Source of the DNA: Rachycentron canadum
Lineage: Eukaryota; Chordata; Actinopteri; Carangiformes; Rachycentridae
Assembly: GCA_038496675.1 (NCBI GenBank)
Contig: CM076656.1
Span: forward strand, 14,827,701-14,891,700
Length of the DNA: 64,000 nucleotides
Direction of reading: 5' to 3'
Shown in pieces: positions 11,065 through 22,606 of the stretch (position 1 is the first letter of the stretch; the number at the start of each line of letters is the position of its first letter). The position numbers and the translations under genes are program-made. The notes below the pieces were generated by a model. The model was given only the letters and a program-made list of their open reading frames with translations, was not told the DNA's origin and ran no database searches.

Positions 11065-12453
11065 CAGGGAGATTTGCTGTGTATAGGAAGGACCGCGATG
11101 AGAGCTCTATGGATTTGTCAAGCAAAAAGTGCACCGGTATCAGCTGTGCCAATTTGTCACCAAATGCTCAGGGAGTCAACATATTAGCAATGCTCCCTGT
11201 GGTTGTTTGTCAAAACTTTTCACAATGTCTGAAATCTGCTAAATGTGGCAACAGAGTCATCAGGCTGGCAGCACTTTGAGTACAGTCTATAGACAATAGC
11301 TCTGTCAGGCTGCAATATTCTTTCGCGTATGGATAAAGGTTATTGTCCCAAGTTTTTTTTTTTATCCATCCAACCACTTATAATGAAGTTAGTGCTCAGT
11401 AATAATTACATGTTCTTGCAAAATTGCATTCAGATTTTATTGAAACTGTGTGAATAGGCGTCGATTCAACTGTATGATCATCCTAGAGACTTGCTCCCAT
11501 CACAATCCTCCCCCCTTTAGAACAGGTTGCTCCATCAGTCAAGAAATAGACCTGTATAGACAGAGGTATAACAAGCTTTTTTTTTTTTTTAATAGAATAT
11601 TTTCTATAGAATCTTAAAATAAGGGAATATTGACATTATTATAAATGAGAAAGTGCACCAAATATAAGACGTAGAAAATGTTAAACGTGGATGTATGAAT
11701 TTTATGAATTTTACAGCAATTTTAAGCTTTATTTCAGCATTATTTCAGTGTCGGAGAATGGTGGCAACTCTCTTTTGGCACATTTGATTACGTTTACTGA
11801 TAACCACTTCGAGATAATTTCTATCTCTTAAACACAGCTATGTTTACTGATTAATCTGACTTTGTCTGATATTCACTAGTGTACAATGGGCATATCTGAG
11901 CTTTTTGGGTTTTTTTGGTTTTATGACCCTACTGAGCCTGAACAGAATCCATAAAGGACAATGGACAGGCAAAATCTGATAATGCCCTCCTATAGGTACT
12001 ATGCACAGTGATGCTTTGACATGGCGACACGATCACATGGCAACATTATGTTGGCAGGACATAATTATCATATTAGTTTATCATGTCTGAATGTGACCAT
12101 GCAAATTATCATTATATGTATAGTACAGCTGGGGCTGATGTGAATGTCACTATAGTTCAGCTGAAATTGACACTCTGACATCCATGTCAGGCGCCTTCTA
12201 GGACGGACTGTCCTTAAATGTATGAGCCTACATCTATATTTTAACAATTACCACATCTCCCTCCTCTGTTATGACTAGCTCACCCCACCTTCAAGTGGTG
12301 GTATGTGTCTGTGTGTCTGTCCAGCCATATGTCTACCCAATTTTCCATGTGTGCAGTTAAACTTCAAACTTTTCCCGCATTGTCATCTCATCATCTTTGC
12401 ACTTTCAGCACGTCTGACCTGTGTGTGTGCTGTACATTGTGTTTCTCTCCCAG

Positions 12454-12624
12454 TCAGGTGTAAGCGTGGGCTCGGGTTTGATTGAGTGGCTTCAGTATAG
12501 CAGCCTGCTGCTTAAATTGGGCTACCACAGAGAGCACAGCACAATACTGCACTGCTGCCAGGCTCAACTCGCCACCGCTCCTTACCTGCCACAGATCAGC
12601 ACACAGCAAGAAAACACACCGCTG
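12454..12624 (+). CDS. Exon E of the unrecognised gene
   Basis: This 171-base exon (57 codons, phase 0 at both ends) follows gtgtttctctcccag and precedes the donor gtaagc. It encodes a serine/glycine start, then WLQYSSLLLKLGYHREHST, a Cys-Cys pair (ILHCCQAQLA) and a polar tail ending NTPL. It is richer in GC than its surroundings, has no stop, and both splice sites are good. Phase agrees with exons D and F. No motif lets me name the protein; the pattern suggests packed helices. Confidence 0.7.
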
Positions 12625-13176
12625 GTAAGCAGCTGCCTGTGTGTGGGTGGGTAATAACTGAAATGTTTATGTGCTTGCCTGTAAGCATATGTATGTGTGT
12701 GTTTGTGTGTGTGTGTTGTATTTGTATCCTTATGAGATCCAGTGTGAGGAGGCAGAACAGTAAAAGGTGAATTAGTATATTTGCGGCAACTGCTACAGTA
12801 AAGTCTACTATACAGCTTTCTGTAAAATGACGAATCACATGACATAGTAAACCAGCTATGGGTGGTGGTTTTATATGATGATTGAAATGCAAGGTTAAAG
12901 ACTTTTGGTTACATATGCATATTTGTTTTTGTTTTTTTAAGTACATCAGAGTTGTGAGTTTTTTTCTGCTTATGGGTGTTGCCAGTCCTCAAGTCGATAG
13001 GGTGCTTTTAAAGCTTAGGACTTTTAAGTTTTATCTCAATGTTCAGTATAAATCATTTTGCACTAGTTTGAACTGCTTATTTATGCAAGATGATCCTGTA
13101 GCGTTAGGGGTTTGAAAGATTTGAAAACTGTCGGAAAACGGGGGTTTCTTGGCGGTGATGGTCAGTTATCAAGAGC

Positions 13177-13285
13177 TTCAGCCGTTGTTGCATTTGCAAG
13201 ACAAGAGGTCATAATGCGCTCTCTGAGCAGCACTACTTCCCAGAGCAGACCCGGCTGTATAGTGACGGTCTGAAACTGATGAGAC
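13177..13285. repeat. Unnamed dispersed repeat, copy 2
   Basis: Starts TTCAGCCGTTGTTGCATTTG and runs to about GATGAGACGG; it pairs with 4035-4160 in the same orientation. See that entry for the shared blocks. It lies about 300 bases upstream of the LINE relic but does not look like part of it. Confidence 0.6.
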
Positions 13286-13599
13286 GGTCCGGCTGGTCCT
13301 GGGCTAGCTGGTTCGCAACTTGAAACATTTCTGTCAGACTAGTGAGTAACACACATAGTACACACAGACTTGGAAGTGACAACAACAGTTTTCAAGACCC
13401 AAGTCAACGTCCCCCAAACTGCTTCTTCTGCCTGACCAGCAGATGTATAACCAGATTGAAGAAAAGCCTCCTATCTCAGTCAATTTGAATGATGCGCCGA
13501 CAGTGTTACAGCAAGGCCTCGAAGTATGTATGTTTTTTTTTTTTTTTTTGCATTCTAATAGTGTGCTTTTGTCAAATGTCATTTCTATTCTGTGAAGTC

Positions 13600-15799
13600 T
13601 GTGTCTTACAATGGAGAATTTAGCGTATGTGAGGGAGGACCCCCTCGCTTTACAGAATACCAGGCATCTAGTTCAAACAATATCGCATACCAGCAAAGCT
13701 GAAGGTGCATTACCCAGAACGTAGGGCTAAAGGCTTGGCCAGCGACGAACCAGTGAGCATAAAGTGAGTGTAGTTTCAGGTGTTTCATGGAGACCTGGAT
13801 CAACAACAACACAGTAAGACAACAATGACTGTTCTGTGGATTTACTTGACTTCCCTGCAGCTGAAGCAGACAGAGACACCAGACCAAGTGGAAAGAGATA
13901 GAACAAGAGATAGTACAATCCAAGTCATTTCACAATGACAGAGAAGAAGATCTGTTGTCAGACTATTGAACTGTTGGCACTTGGTTTTGGACCTTACTGA
14001 GAGTTCTCTCATATTGTCACCGTTGTTTACATTCAAGCACAAGCAGAGCCTGCAGTCGCATGCATTGTCATTCATGAGAGTGATGTGAGAGTACGGACCT
14101 GGCACCCTGATGCATCCATTATTGGCTGATTTTTAACCAAGTCACCCTCACCTCCCAGACTTTCCTGAATATGTTCTGTCCTACACTACTCAACCGTCCT
14201 CTACTGTCCTGCAAGGGAAAATAAGACACTTGATCTGTTTTATGCAAATATCAACTACTTCAGCTCTGCCATCACTCGGCAGATCAGATAAGAATCGAGT
14301 TATCCTTCATCCCTCCGACAGACCTGCTCATTTATGAACTGGACACTGGAAGCCAGTGAGTCTGTTTTGAGTGTACGGTTTGTAGTCACAGGAAAACAGT
14401 ACCAGCAAGGACACTGACCTTGACAGAATGGTCGACTGCATCACTGATGACATCAACTTCTGTATGGACACTGTAATATCAGCAAGGGCTGTACACTGCT
14501 TTCCCAACAACAAAACCTGGGTCAGAAGTAACATCAGCGCACAACAACACAAGAAAGGTGTAGAAAGAGCAAGAAAGAGAAAGAGATGGCTATGAAGAGA
14601 GAAACAGCCAGGCAACATCAGGTGACATGGACAAGGCCTCTCATACAGCATCTCCTTTACACTGCTGTAACCCTGACACTGCAACTGCAACTTCCTCCAC
14701 ACTGGATTCAAGTCTCCTGTCCTTGTCAATAGATGAGGTGAGGGCAGAGTTCAAAAGGCTAGTTCCTGTTAAGGCAGCCAGTCTGGATGATGTGTGCCCA
14801 AGGCTGCTCAAGGACCGTGCAGCCCATGTCGTGGAATGTCCCGATCCAGTGGAAACTATCATGTTTTGTTCCAGTACTTAAAGATGGACACCTGGCCAAG
14901 ATAAATAACTACAGACCAGTGTGGGGGCCTTCCTGAAGTGGGCCTCCAACTTCTGAGTCAACAGATTGAACAGGCATTAGACCTACCATACAATTTGCTT
15001 ACAGGGAACATATTGAAGTGGATGATGCCATCCTTTACATGCTCCACCAGGTCTGGGCAAGCCAGGTGCTTATGTGACCATCATATTCTTTGATTTTTCA
15101 ATTGCATTTCACAGAATCCAACCACCCATTCTCAAAGACAATTTTGAAGGAATGGGGTGGATCCTTCTTTCACATCCTGGATTGCGGAATACCCGACAAG
15201 ATGACCACAGTGAGGCTTAGTAACTATGTCCCATGTACAGTGGTGAGCAGGGACAGGGCGTTGAGGTGGTGCACGCTATCTAGGTCTGAACTTGGACAGT
15301 AAACAGGACCGGTCCCTGAACACTGAAAGGGACAGAGCTGGGCCTTTTTCCTCCAGAAGCTCAGGTCCTTTGACTTCTGCAGTGAAATGCTGAACATATT
15401 TTATCCATCAGTGGTGGCAAGTGTGCTTTTTTTATGTTGCTGTCTGCTGGGGCAGCAGTATGTCAGACAAGAGCACAAGGAGACTAGACAAGATGGTTAA
15501 AAAGGCTGGATCTGTGCTTGGCTCAGGACCACTAACTCAGGACTGTTGTGGAGAGATGCATGCATCTCGGACAATGCCAACCACCCTTTTCACAATATTC
15601 TGGCAGAACAGAGAAAAAGCTACAGTAGCAGCCAACATTTTATCTTGCTGCGCTGCAGGACTGAGAAGTTCAGGAGATCCTTTGTTCCCACTGCCATCAT
15701 GCTGTTTAACACCTCAGCCAAAGGCAGTGGCTCATGAAATGGACAAAATCTAAATTGCGTATATTAGTGAGATTTTACCAAGGTATTAATAAAGAATAC
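13600..15799 (+). mobile_element. Broken CR1/L2/Rex-type LINE (non-LTR retrotransposon)
   Basis: Endonuclease remnants appear near 13788 (ETWINN) and 13867 (ADRDTRPSGK in one frame), with an SDKN-type catalytic remnant near 14280. Reverse-transcriptase text follows at 14627-14881 (IDEVRAEFKRLVPVKAA, then VCPRLLKD), then INNYRPV and VDDAILYMLHQV pieces. The 3' ORF tail at 15340-15740 includes LNIFYPSVVAS, GSSMSDKSTRRL, NANHPFHNILAEQRKS and RRSFVPTAIMLFN. The frame changes many times and there are stops, so it is dead. The family-level name is a judgement from the protein text. The 5' limit is approximate. Confidence 0.85.
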
Positions 15800-15800
15800 A

Positions 15801-15896
<96 letters not shown>
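15801..15896. repeat. (TATC)24 microsatellite at the LINE 3' end
   Basis: 24 perfect TATC units begin about 50 bases after the end of the LINE coding remnant. LINEs of this group end in short tandem repeats, so the tract is probably an expanded LINE tail. Confidence 0.95.
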
Positions 15897-16119
15897 ATTT
15901 GAAGCATCATGTTTGGCATTTCTGCATAAAGCAATAAAATTGCCTTATGACTTATTTTCTGTCAGCCAGCAAACTGATTAACCAAATGATCGTATTGGGA
16001 CAAAATGTGTCTGTGTGTAAAGACCCACATTAGTGGTAGTGCTAACAAACATTACCACCACAGCGATGCTAGTTAAGTGTCTTCAATTTTGAATAAATCG
16101 CCAACAGCGTCACCAGTAA

Positions 16120-16600
16120 AGCAGCAGCACACAATCACACCTCCCCCCGTTTCACAGTGGGAACCACGCATGCAGACAATATCCATTTCCCTTTTCTGTA
16201 TTTCACAAATACATGGCGCTTGGAATAAAAAATGCCTTGTCAGACCAAAGGACTGATTTCATTGGTCTAATATCAATTCATTGTGTTTCTTGGCCCAAGA
16301 AGGTTTGGCTTCCCTCTGGATTCTCCACTAGAGAGTAAATGTTGGAGGCTTGTCTGCCACTAAGGTATTTGTGTCGGCTCTAATCTGAGCTGCTGTTTTT
16401 TTGGCAATGTCAGACACAGTTCACTGCAATGAACTCATCCTCTGCAGCAGAGGTAAGTCTTTTCCTGGTCCTCATGGAAGCAGGTTCATCACAGCATTTG
16501 AATGTATCTTCGAGTGGAGTTGAAAATGCCATCAAACTTTTTGAAATATTCTGGATTGACTCCATGACTTAAAGGAACGATGGACTCAGTCATGATAAAC
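16120..16600 (-). mobile_element. Tc1-like transposon relic (antisense)
   Basis: The + strand reads as the reverse complement of a fish Tc1-like transposase gene: cacagtgggaaccacgcatg, agaccaaaggactgatttc, gtttcttggcccaagaa, tctaatctgagctgctgt, cctctgcagcagaggtaa, ggtcctcatgg and attgactccatga(c)tt occur in the canonical order. It is degenerate, with no intact ORF. Terminal repeats are not obvious, so the limits are approximate. Confidence 0.85.
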
Positions 16601-17168
16601 AATGAAATAAGAGCAGTGGTGATAATTATGTCTTTCCATGCATCTCTTTTGTCTGTAGTTGTCAGTAAGATACTAGATAGGCATCACACGAGCAGCATGC
16701 GACAAGGATGACAGAAAAAAAAGTTAATTACAGCCGGACATTAAATTTCACTTAGATTCAAATTTGCATTTAAAATTCTTCCATCAGCTTTTCAGAGTTA
16801 CATAAAATGGATCTGTTTAGTCTTATCCTGGGTTGGTACTTATGTCAGTGCTGGAGCCTCCGGGTGCAACGCTTCAATCCGTGATGTTTGTATGTTTTAA
16901 GACAACAGGGCTGCAGCTCATCCTTTCATTTTCATGCTCAGTGTAGCTGGGGTAGATCTGGTTTAACAGCTCTGTGCTGGGCAGGTGACAGGTCTGTTTA
17001 CAGTGCTTGTGCTCTAAAAGATATCACAGCGCAGAAAAGAAGCAAAATTGGGGTTTTCGCCCGTTGTATTTATATCACTGCCATTCTGTGCCAGAGCCAA
17101 TAAATACCCACAACTATTGCAGAGTCGTTTGACTCAGGATTGAATGCTGATTGATAGCCCTTGACTTT

Positions 17169-17182
17169 CCAGCAGAGGGTGC
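17169..17182 (+). promoter_or_regulatory. CTCF-like motif
   Basis: CCAGCAGAGGGTGC matches the vertebrate CTCF core with one mismatch (T for C). Binding is unproven; such matches occur by chance. Confidence 0.3.
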
Positions 17183-17374
17183 TAACAGAAAATTCTTTAA
17201 GCAGTACGCGCATTAATGAAATATCAGCATCAGCGTGTGCATTTCAATCTGCCTCCCAGTGAGTCAGCTTCAGTCCTGTCTCAATGGCAGAGCAGCTGTG
17301 ACAGCCTGGAACACGTCGCACAGGCCTCACTAGGCCGTGAAACTTCACAATCAGGAAATGGATTTTTAATTAGC

Positions 17375-17416
17375 TGTAAAAGTGTGCGTGTGTCTAAGCA
17401 CACGCACACTTTTACA
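17375..17416. other. Perfect 18-bp hairpin, intronic
   Basis: Arms 17375-17392 and 17399-17416 are exact reverse complements around the six-base loop TCTAAG. The arms are GT/CA-rich. The structure ends 130 bases upstream of exon F, close enough to affect pre-mRNA folding if transcribed. Role is inference. Confidence 0.8.
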
Positions 17417-17546
17417 ATTCTGATCAGCCATTGACAGGAAAATTGCGGGATCGCAGATGGGGGGGGAACTGTATGTTCGTCTGTGTGAGACACTGTGTGT
17501 TTTGGTAGAAGAAAGTGGCGTCACTCAACTGTCTGTATCTCCACAG

Positions 17547-17630
17547 CTGCAGGCTCTACTGACAGACATCATGGATGAACTGGGAAGACAGAGGACTAGC
17601 GCCGAACGTGTCTGGAATAAAATGCTCAAG
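17547..17630 (+). CDS. Exon F of the unrecognised gene
   Basis: 84 bases, 28 codons, phase 0 at both ends, between ctgtatctccacag and the donor AAG|gtaaag. It encodes a single helix-like segment beginning LQALLTDIMDELGRQRTSAE and ending VWNKMLK, with heptad-like spacing of hydrophobic residues. Both splice sites are strong and the composition is clearly protein-like. Reading straight into exon G continues the helix (KMLK then VRWLEDQ), which supports direct splicing F to G. Family unknown. Confidence 0.8.
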
Positions 17631-18019
17631 GTAAAGAGGGAGAAATTGTGCGTGTGAGTGAGAGACAGACAGCTGCTTGAATCTCGTGCCCCACTGTGAG
17701 CGTAACAGGTCAATACTGATTATCCTGCAATTCCCTGCAATACTATTAAGCATGTAAACCTCTTGGTCAAGGTGAAGATTAAGTTCACCACTTTTATGCA
17801 TTAAGTTCTGCAGCTGGTTGCACCAGCCTGCTGGGTGTTTTTAGTGTATAAATGGAGATTACATCACTAAGTAAAAAACAGAGTACAGAAACTAGCACCT
17901 ACGCATTAGTTATTACAAGAGCTTCACAGCCAGTCCCGACTACTTTAATAATTTCGAGGTATAATCAAGGGAATTCACCTTATGTGAAGAAGGTTAGCTC
18001 TGCAGGACAGGTTACAGTG

Positions 18020-18088
18020 GCAAGGCAATTGGCAAGGCAATTTTATTTGTATAGCCCATTTTTACAAACAGTTTGTCTCAAAGGGCAG
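18020..18088. mobile_element. Fish repeat fragment ('ggcaaggcaattttatttgtatag' type)
   Basis: The phrase ggcaaggcaattttatttg, then tatagcccatttttacaa and ctcaaaggg, matches a frequent fish repeat whose usual text continues into 'aaagtgctttaca'. Only a short piece is present. It lies in a 120-codon ORF (17852-18214) that I therefore reject as a gene. Confidence 0.55.
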
Positions 18089-18118
18089 TGGTGGTCAATG
18101 CCTTTTAAACATGATCAG

Positions 18119-18149
18119 TGTAATTCCTTGCAATATACAAGGAATTGCA
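18119..18149. other. Imperfect 12-bp hairpin
   Basis: TGTAATTCCTTG (18119-18130) and CAAGGAATTGCA (18138-18149) pair with one mismatch around CAATATA. Confidence 0.5.
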
Positions 18150-18714
18150 CCACAAACTGCAACCTCCAGAGTAACCATAAAGTTGAATCAACACAGTTTC
18201 AACACATATACTGAACATGATAAACCAACATGAAGGAGGATTTATTGCAGCACTGCTGTATTCGCTGCATTTGTTTTTGCACAGCCCACCTGATTAACCA
18301 TCAGCTGAGCATATACTGCGCGTGCATATACTGTGGAACCAGGATGCTCTGTTGTCTGATGCTCAGATTTGCTGGTTCTCACATGCGACAGGTAAAGATG
18401 CGAAGAACTCTCGGAGGCCTGGAGTTGATGGCTTCTGAGGCAGTGTAGTACAGTGAAAGAGTGGGAGTTTGCAGGTTGAGAGAAAAGAAGTAAGACGCCA
18501 AATAGCCTCCTGCAACTCAGATGATAAATGGGAGAGGTGTATTTCTGTGTATTTTTTTTTTTTTTTTTTTTTTAATGTATGTGTAATGTATGTGTACATT
18601 AACGTGTGTGCCAGTGCTGTTAGGATGGGAAATGGCCAGGCGAGACTTTCGGCTGTTCAGTGAAGCGAGACTGCTGCTTAAAGCCTGCATTAATAACTCC
18701 ATCATCGCTGCCTG

Positions 18715-18736
18715 ACACACACACACACACACAGAG

Positions 18737-18767
<31 letters not shown>

Positions 18768-18780
18768 GACTCACACACAC
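18715..18780. repeat. (CA)n microsatellite, interrupted
   Basis: CA repeats with GAGAC, AAACACAG and CTCAC interruptions. The antisense ORF over it is low complexity. Confidence 0.95.
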
Positions 18781-19494
18781 ATTGACAAAAGCCTCATGCA
18801 CAATGTTATGGCATAGCTGCATACAAACTGTATCTTCTTGCCAGTTTGCGTGCAACCAGTGTTTATGTTGTAAGGAATCATCTTAATGGTTTGATTAGCC
18901 TTCATTTCGCTGCCATTACTGCCTCGGTGAGTTATAGTATAATTGCCCCTTCTCACTTTCTCCACAAATTTTACATCAATGGCCAGAGAGTTGTCAGTCA
19001 GCCAGATTAATATTTGACTCGAAAGATGTGCATCTTTACTAAAGGCATAAAAAAAAAAAAAAAAACTGAACTCTGACTGACTCTTTTCTTTCCTGATTCT
19101 ATTATTAAGAAAATTGAAAGATCCAACTTGCTCCAAAAGTCAAGATACAAAAGAAGGTTTAAATGAAGGCTTTAACACTGCCAGGTGCGCTCAAACAGAG
19201 AAAGAAAGTTAATTAAAAAAAACTATTAGACACGACTTTTACTGCTGCTCGGAGAAAGAACCAACCAAAGCATGCCAGACAACTAGACAGGAAAAATATT
19301 TAGACACAGGAAAAAGACTCCCCGAGATCGCTGCTAGGTGGTTATCTGTTCAAGATAGTGTATTATTCTTTCTATGCAGACAAATTGCTGTGTAGTTTTA
19401 TACAATGACAAAAAAGAGAAGCTGTGTTTAAGTCAGCCCCCAGTTTATAAAGATTGCGCACATTCAATTTAAGCCACAGTTTCCCTAGTTTCAA

Positions 19495-19735
19495 CAACAA
19501 TTAGATAAATAATTGATCAATGAATAAATTAGTCAAAAAAATTTGATAATCAATTATGTTAATGTCATTTCTAAGGCAAAAATGCCTGATATTTCCTGGT
19601 TTCGCATTCTCTATTGGAAACTGTAGTGGAATTTCTTTTCTATTTTCCTTTTTGACCTTTCACAGACTAATCTTTAGACAAAATTATTAACAAATAACTT
19701 CAGTTAGAAACATTTTCGCTGCAGCCTTAAACTTG
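19495..19735. mobile_element. hAT-like fish MITE, decayed
   Basis: ttgatcaatgaataaatt, tttgataatcaatta, aggcaaaaatgcctgatatt, then acagactaatctttagacaaaa and cgctgcagcctta follow a common fish element that ends in 'gttgcagccctta'. The two ends are A/T-rich 'attaatcgattaatc'-like repeats in the consensus. Assigned from memory of that consensus. Confidence 0.6.
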
Positions 19736-20936
19736 AGTCCAAAGCTGCGAGTTTTTTTGCACTCAGATATAATAAATTCAGTGATTTAGACAGAACTTGT
19801 GTCTGAGGTGCCACAATATACTTGATAAATAACATATAACATGTCAAGGGAACACACGTGATAACTGCATGGATTTTAAGATTCAGATTCAGCTGCTTCT
19901 TATTGGACAATCCTGTCTCCTAGAAATTACTTTCATACCCTACCAATTCTACCTTCAGAAAAGATTGTCTATGAACATTTTACTGATACGTACAGAGTCA
20001 AGCTTGTTTTCCAAATAGTCAAATATATAAATTAACAGCATATTCCTCATTACTCACAACAATTTTAATTGTTTGTCAAAAATGTTTCCAAAAAAAAAAA
20101 AAAAAAAAGTTTTTGCAAATTAGTTGCATATAAAAGTAATTTCTCCTCAACTGCATTGTCCGGGGAGAAAATTACAGCTTATTTCAATAGTATGGTCAAA
20201 ATGAACTTTTCACAGCAATGGAAACCAACAGTCTAAACAGATTCAGACCAATCTTGGATATGAGTAATAATGAAACCTTTGCAACGTGTCCTCTTTGTGT
20301 GTTTTCATTATTTAGTTGGCTATCTGTATTTTTGTGTTTCTTGATTGTGTTTTTGATTAGACTGATGAATTTGGTCCCTAATGAACCTTTCAGTGTTGCA
20401 GTAAAATCAACTCAGTGGCACATTACAGAAGCATTTACAAACAAATCACGTTATTTCTTTACTTACCAACACTGTTATAATTGCAAAACAAAAATATATA
20501 ATTTATTTTACTAAACTATCCATTTCTAAGATCCCTTTTACCTCTTCCTCTTACCCTCTCTATGTCCTTATCACTGAATTAGAAAATAACGGCCAATGAC
20601 TCAAAACAAATCAAATTTTTTTCAGCATAAACCTTCAAAAATCCAGCACTGCACAGAACAACGAAACTCAACAACATTCCTATCTGAGTCAGGGATGTGG
20701 AAAGACTCTTGTGTTTGTGTGTTGAGTGGAGCTGGTGATGACTGCCAGGGAAGATGAGGGAGCAAAACTGACTCTGTCCAAAGTTCAAATGAAAAACAAC
20801 GGTAAAAGTTGTGGTTAAGTTAAATGCCAGAACTATTTCTTCGCAAGCGGCAGCTGGTGCAGTGCAAACCTGATGTTATATTTCACAGAAAAGCTTTTAC
20901 CAAAAATAATATATATTTGGATGAATCCTTATTGTA

Positions 20937-21062
20937 ATCACCAACATTTGGATTTGTAACTGTGATTTAATTACATTTTCTATCTCTTTAACTGATTACA
21001 ATTACATTTTGTAATTTCATTATGTAATCCTGTTGAATGTAATTAGTTACTCTTTGAAACTG
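20937..21062. mobile_element. hAT-like fish repeat fragment ('gtaattaattacattt' type)
   Basis: tgtaactgtgatttaattac, gattacaattacattttg, taatttcattatgtaatcc and taattagttactct follow a common fish repeat made of near-palindromic ATTAC phrases. Diverged. Confidence 0.6.
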
Positions 21063-21178
21063 CTAACTGCCTGCTTTGTTGACCTACACACCTCCATTTA
21101 GATGGTGTTATGATAACTTCACACTGTATTAGTTTTATGCTTTATTTACTTAACACTGCTGCTTCCCCAAGCTTTCAG

Positions 21179-21334
21179 GAGACAGTCCCTGCAAGCAACA
21201 CATATACAGTCCCAGACTGGATTGCTTCTGCCTTTCTTCCTCAAATAAGACCGATAATTTACACCACTGCTGGAGCTCCTGCTCAGATAAATGTCAATCT
21301 AGATAAATTTCCAAATTTAAAAGCATGTTCAAGC
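21179..21334 (+). CDS. Weak candidate exon in intron F-G
   Basis: 156 bases, 52 codons, phase 0 at both ends, after gcttccccaagctttcag and before gttttt. It would encode a protein-like segment including VPDWIASAFLPQIRPIIY and GAPAQINVNLDKFPNL. The phases would permit insertion between F and G. Against it: the donor is poor, the sequence is AT-rich, and it would interrupt an apparent helix running from F into G. It may be an alternative exon, a decayed exon or chance. Confidence 0.22.
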
Positions 21335-22606
21335 GTTTTTTTCAATTGAATGTACTCCTGCACTGTAGTTTATGTAGAAAGAAGAATGTCACATTTGACT
21401 TTTCACAAATTATCAAAAGGATCCTTATCTGTAAACAAAACGTCTTTTCTCTTTCACAGCTTACGTTTTGAGTGATTTGCCCTCTCATTACAAATTCTGC
21501 ACACTATTGAGAGATCTTATTAAGCCTAACTTCCTCCAAAATATTCTCCGACTTACCAACCAAAGTTGTGTTTTTACACAACAGCGGTCATAAATATTTC
21601 ACACTGTGCTTGCTCTGTGAGATGACAGATGAGTTGTTTCCTGATGTCTGCTGCCCCCCTGCTAAAATTCCTCGATATAAAATTAACCGCAGCCCACTTC
21701 ACCCTCTTTTTCTCTCTCCCAATTCTTCTCTCTCCTCTTTTGCACTTTTTTTTTTTTTCCATCTCACTTCTGACCAGAACAGTGAGGATGCATCAAATGC
21801 TTTCCGGTCCATAAAATATCTATAAGAGAATTTGCGGACTGTGCCACTCTGCTGCAGTAGCAAGGAGGTACTTTTATTTCATCTATGTAAGGTCTATTTC
21901 CAGACTTTGGCCCCACACCACCTTTATTCCTCTGGTCCCTTGTTTCCTCCTCTTCACTTTCCATTCGCTCTTAATGTCAGTTCTTTGTGCTTCTCGATTT
22001 ACCTTACCTCAATATAGTTAATTGGCAAATGTTCCAGGGACATGTACTTCTACTGCTCTTCTAGTGGGTTGGTAAAATGTATACTCTGCAAGGATTTCTT
22101 GAAAGCACTAAGACATTGTAGGTCTTCGTGAACACACTGTTGTCGCTACTTAAGTTGTTGCAGTTTTACCGTAAGAGCTGCATCTGTTGCTACTATACAA
22201 AAGGAATGAACAGCTTTCTGATGAAAGATATTCTGTTTCAGGCATGATGGTGGAGAGCACTATCTAGCATTATGCCAAATGATATATTATATATCAAATC
22301 ATTAAGGTTATCCTCATTTATGTATGGTTGACCTTGAATATTTTATTGTGTTGTTTTTTTTCTGTCTGTCCAAGATTTCTGTAAAAAAAAAAAAAACATT
22401 TTTAAACCAAAGAGAGAATCAATTTATTCTCCCCTAACCAGCTGAGGGAAACACTTATTTTTATATAAGTTTGCTCACAAGCTTATTTAACAGCAAATTT
22501 GTTCAGATCATGCTTGGTGAATGAGCTGTGTGGTGTTTATTGATTGCTAAGGCCTGTTCTAACAATCCAGACACTGTGGAAAAGGTCACTGGCCCATTTG
22601 AAGCAG

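Larger units (their letters stand above)
8476..12453 (+). other. Intron between exons D and E
   Basis: Phase-0 intron of about 4 kb. It contains TC runs (8674-8691, 10860-10877), poly-T near 11,577-11,591, and a pair of neighbouring hairpins at 11003-11064. Several short ORFs exist on both strands but none has splice sites or composition that I would support. Confidence 0.45.
12625..17546 (+). other. Intron between exons E and F
   Basis: Phase-0 intron of 4.9 kb crowded with repeats: the second copy of an unnamed repeat (13177-13285), a broken LINE (about 13600-15799) with a (TATC)24 tract, an antisense Tc1-like relic (about 16120-16600), a CTCF-like motif (17169-17182) and a perfect hairpin (17375-17416) just before exon F. 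Confidence 0.55.

Noticed and set aside
12596..12946. 116-codon antisense open frame over exon E and its flank
   Set aside because: Shadow of exon E plus a GT-rich tract; no independent evidence.
14328..14729. 133-codon antisense open frame
   Set aside because: It is the antisense of the LINE relic, which reads on the + strand.
15801..15896. CRISPR-like regular repetition
   Set aside because: Simple TATC tandem repeat without spacers, in a vertebrate genome.
17852..18214. 120-codon open frame on the + strand
   Set aside because: It overlaps a recognised fish repeat fragment and has no splice or promoter context.
20218..20514. 98-codon open frame beginning with ATG, hydrophobic middle
   Set aside because: AT-rich region, no homology recognised, no supporting signals; the hydrophobic stretch follows from T-rich sequence.
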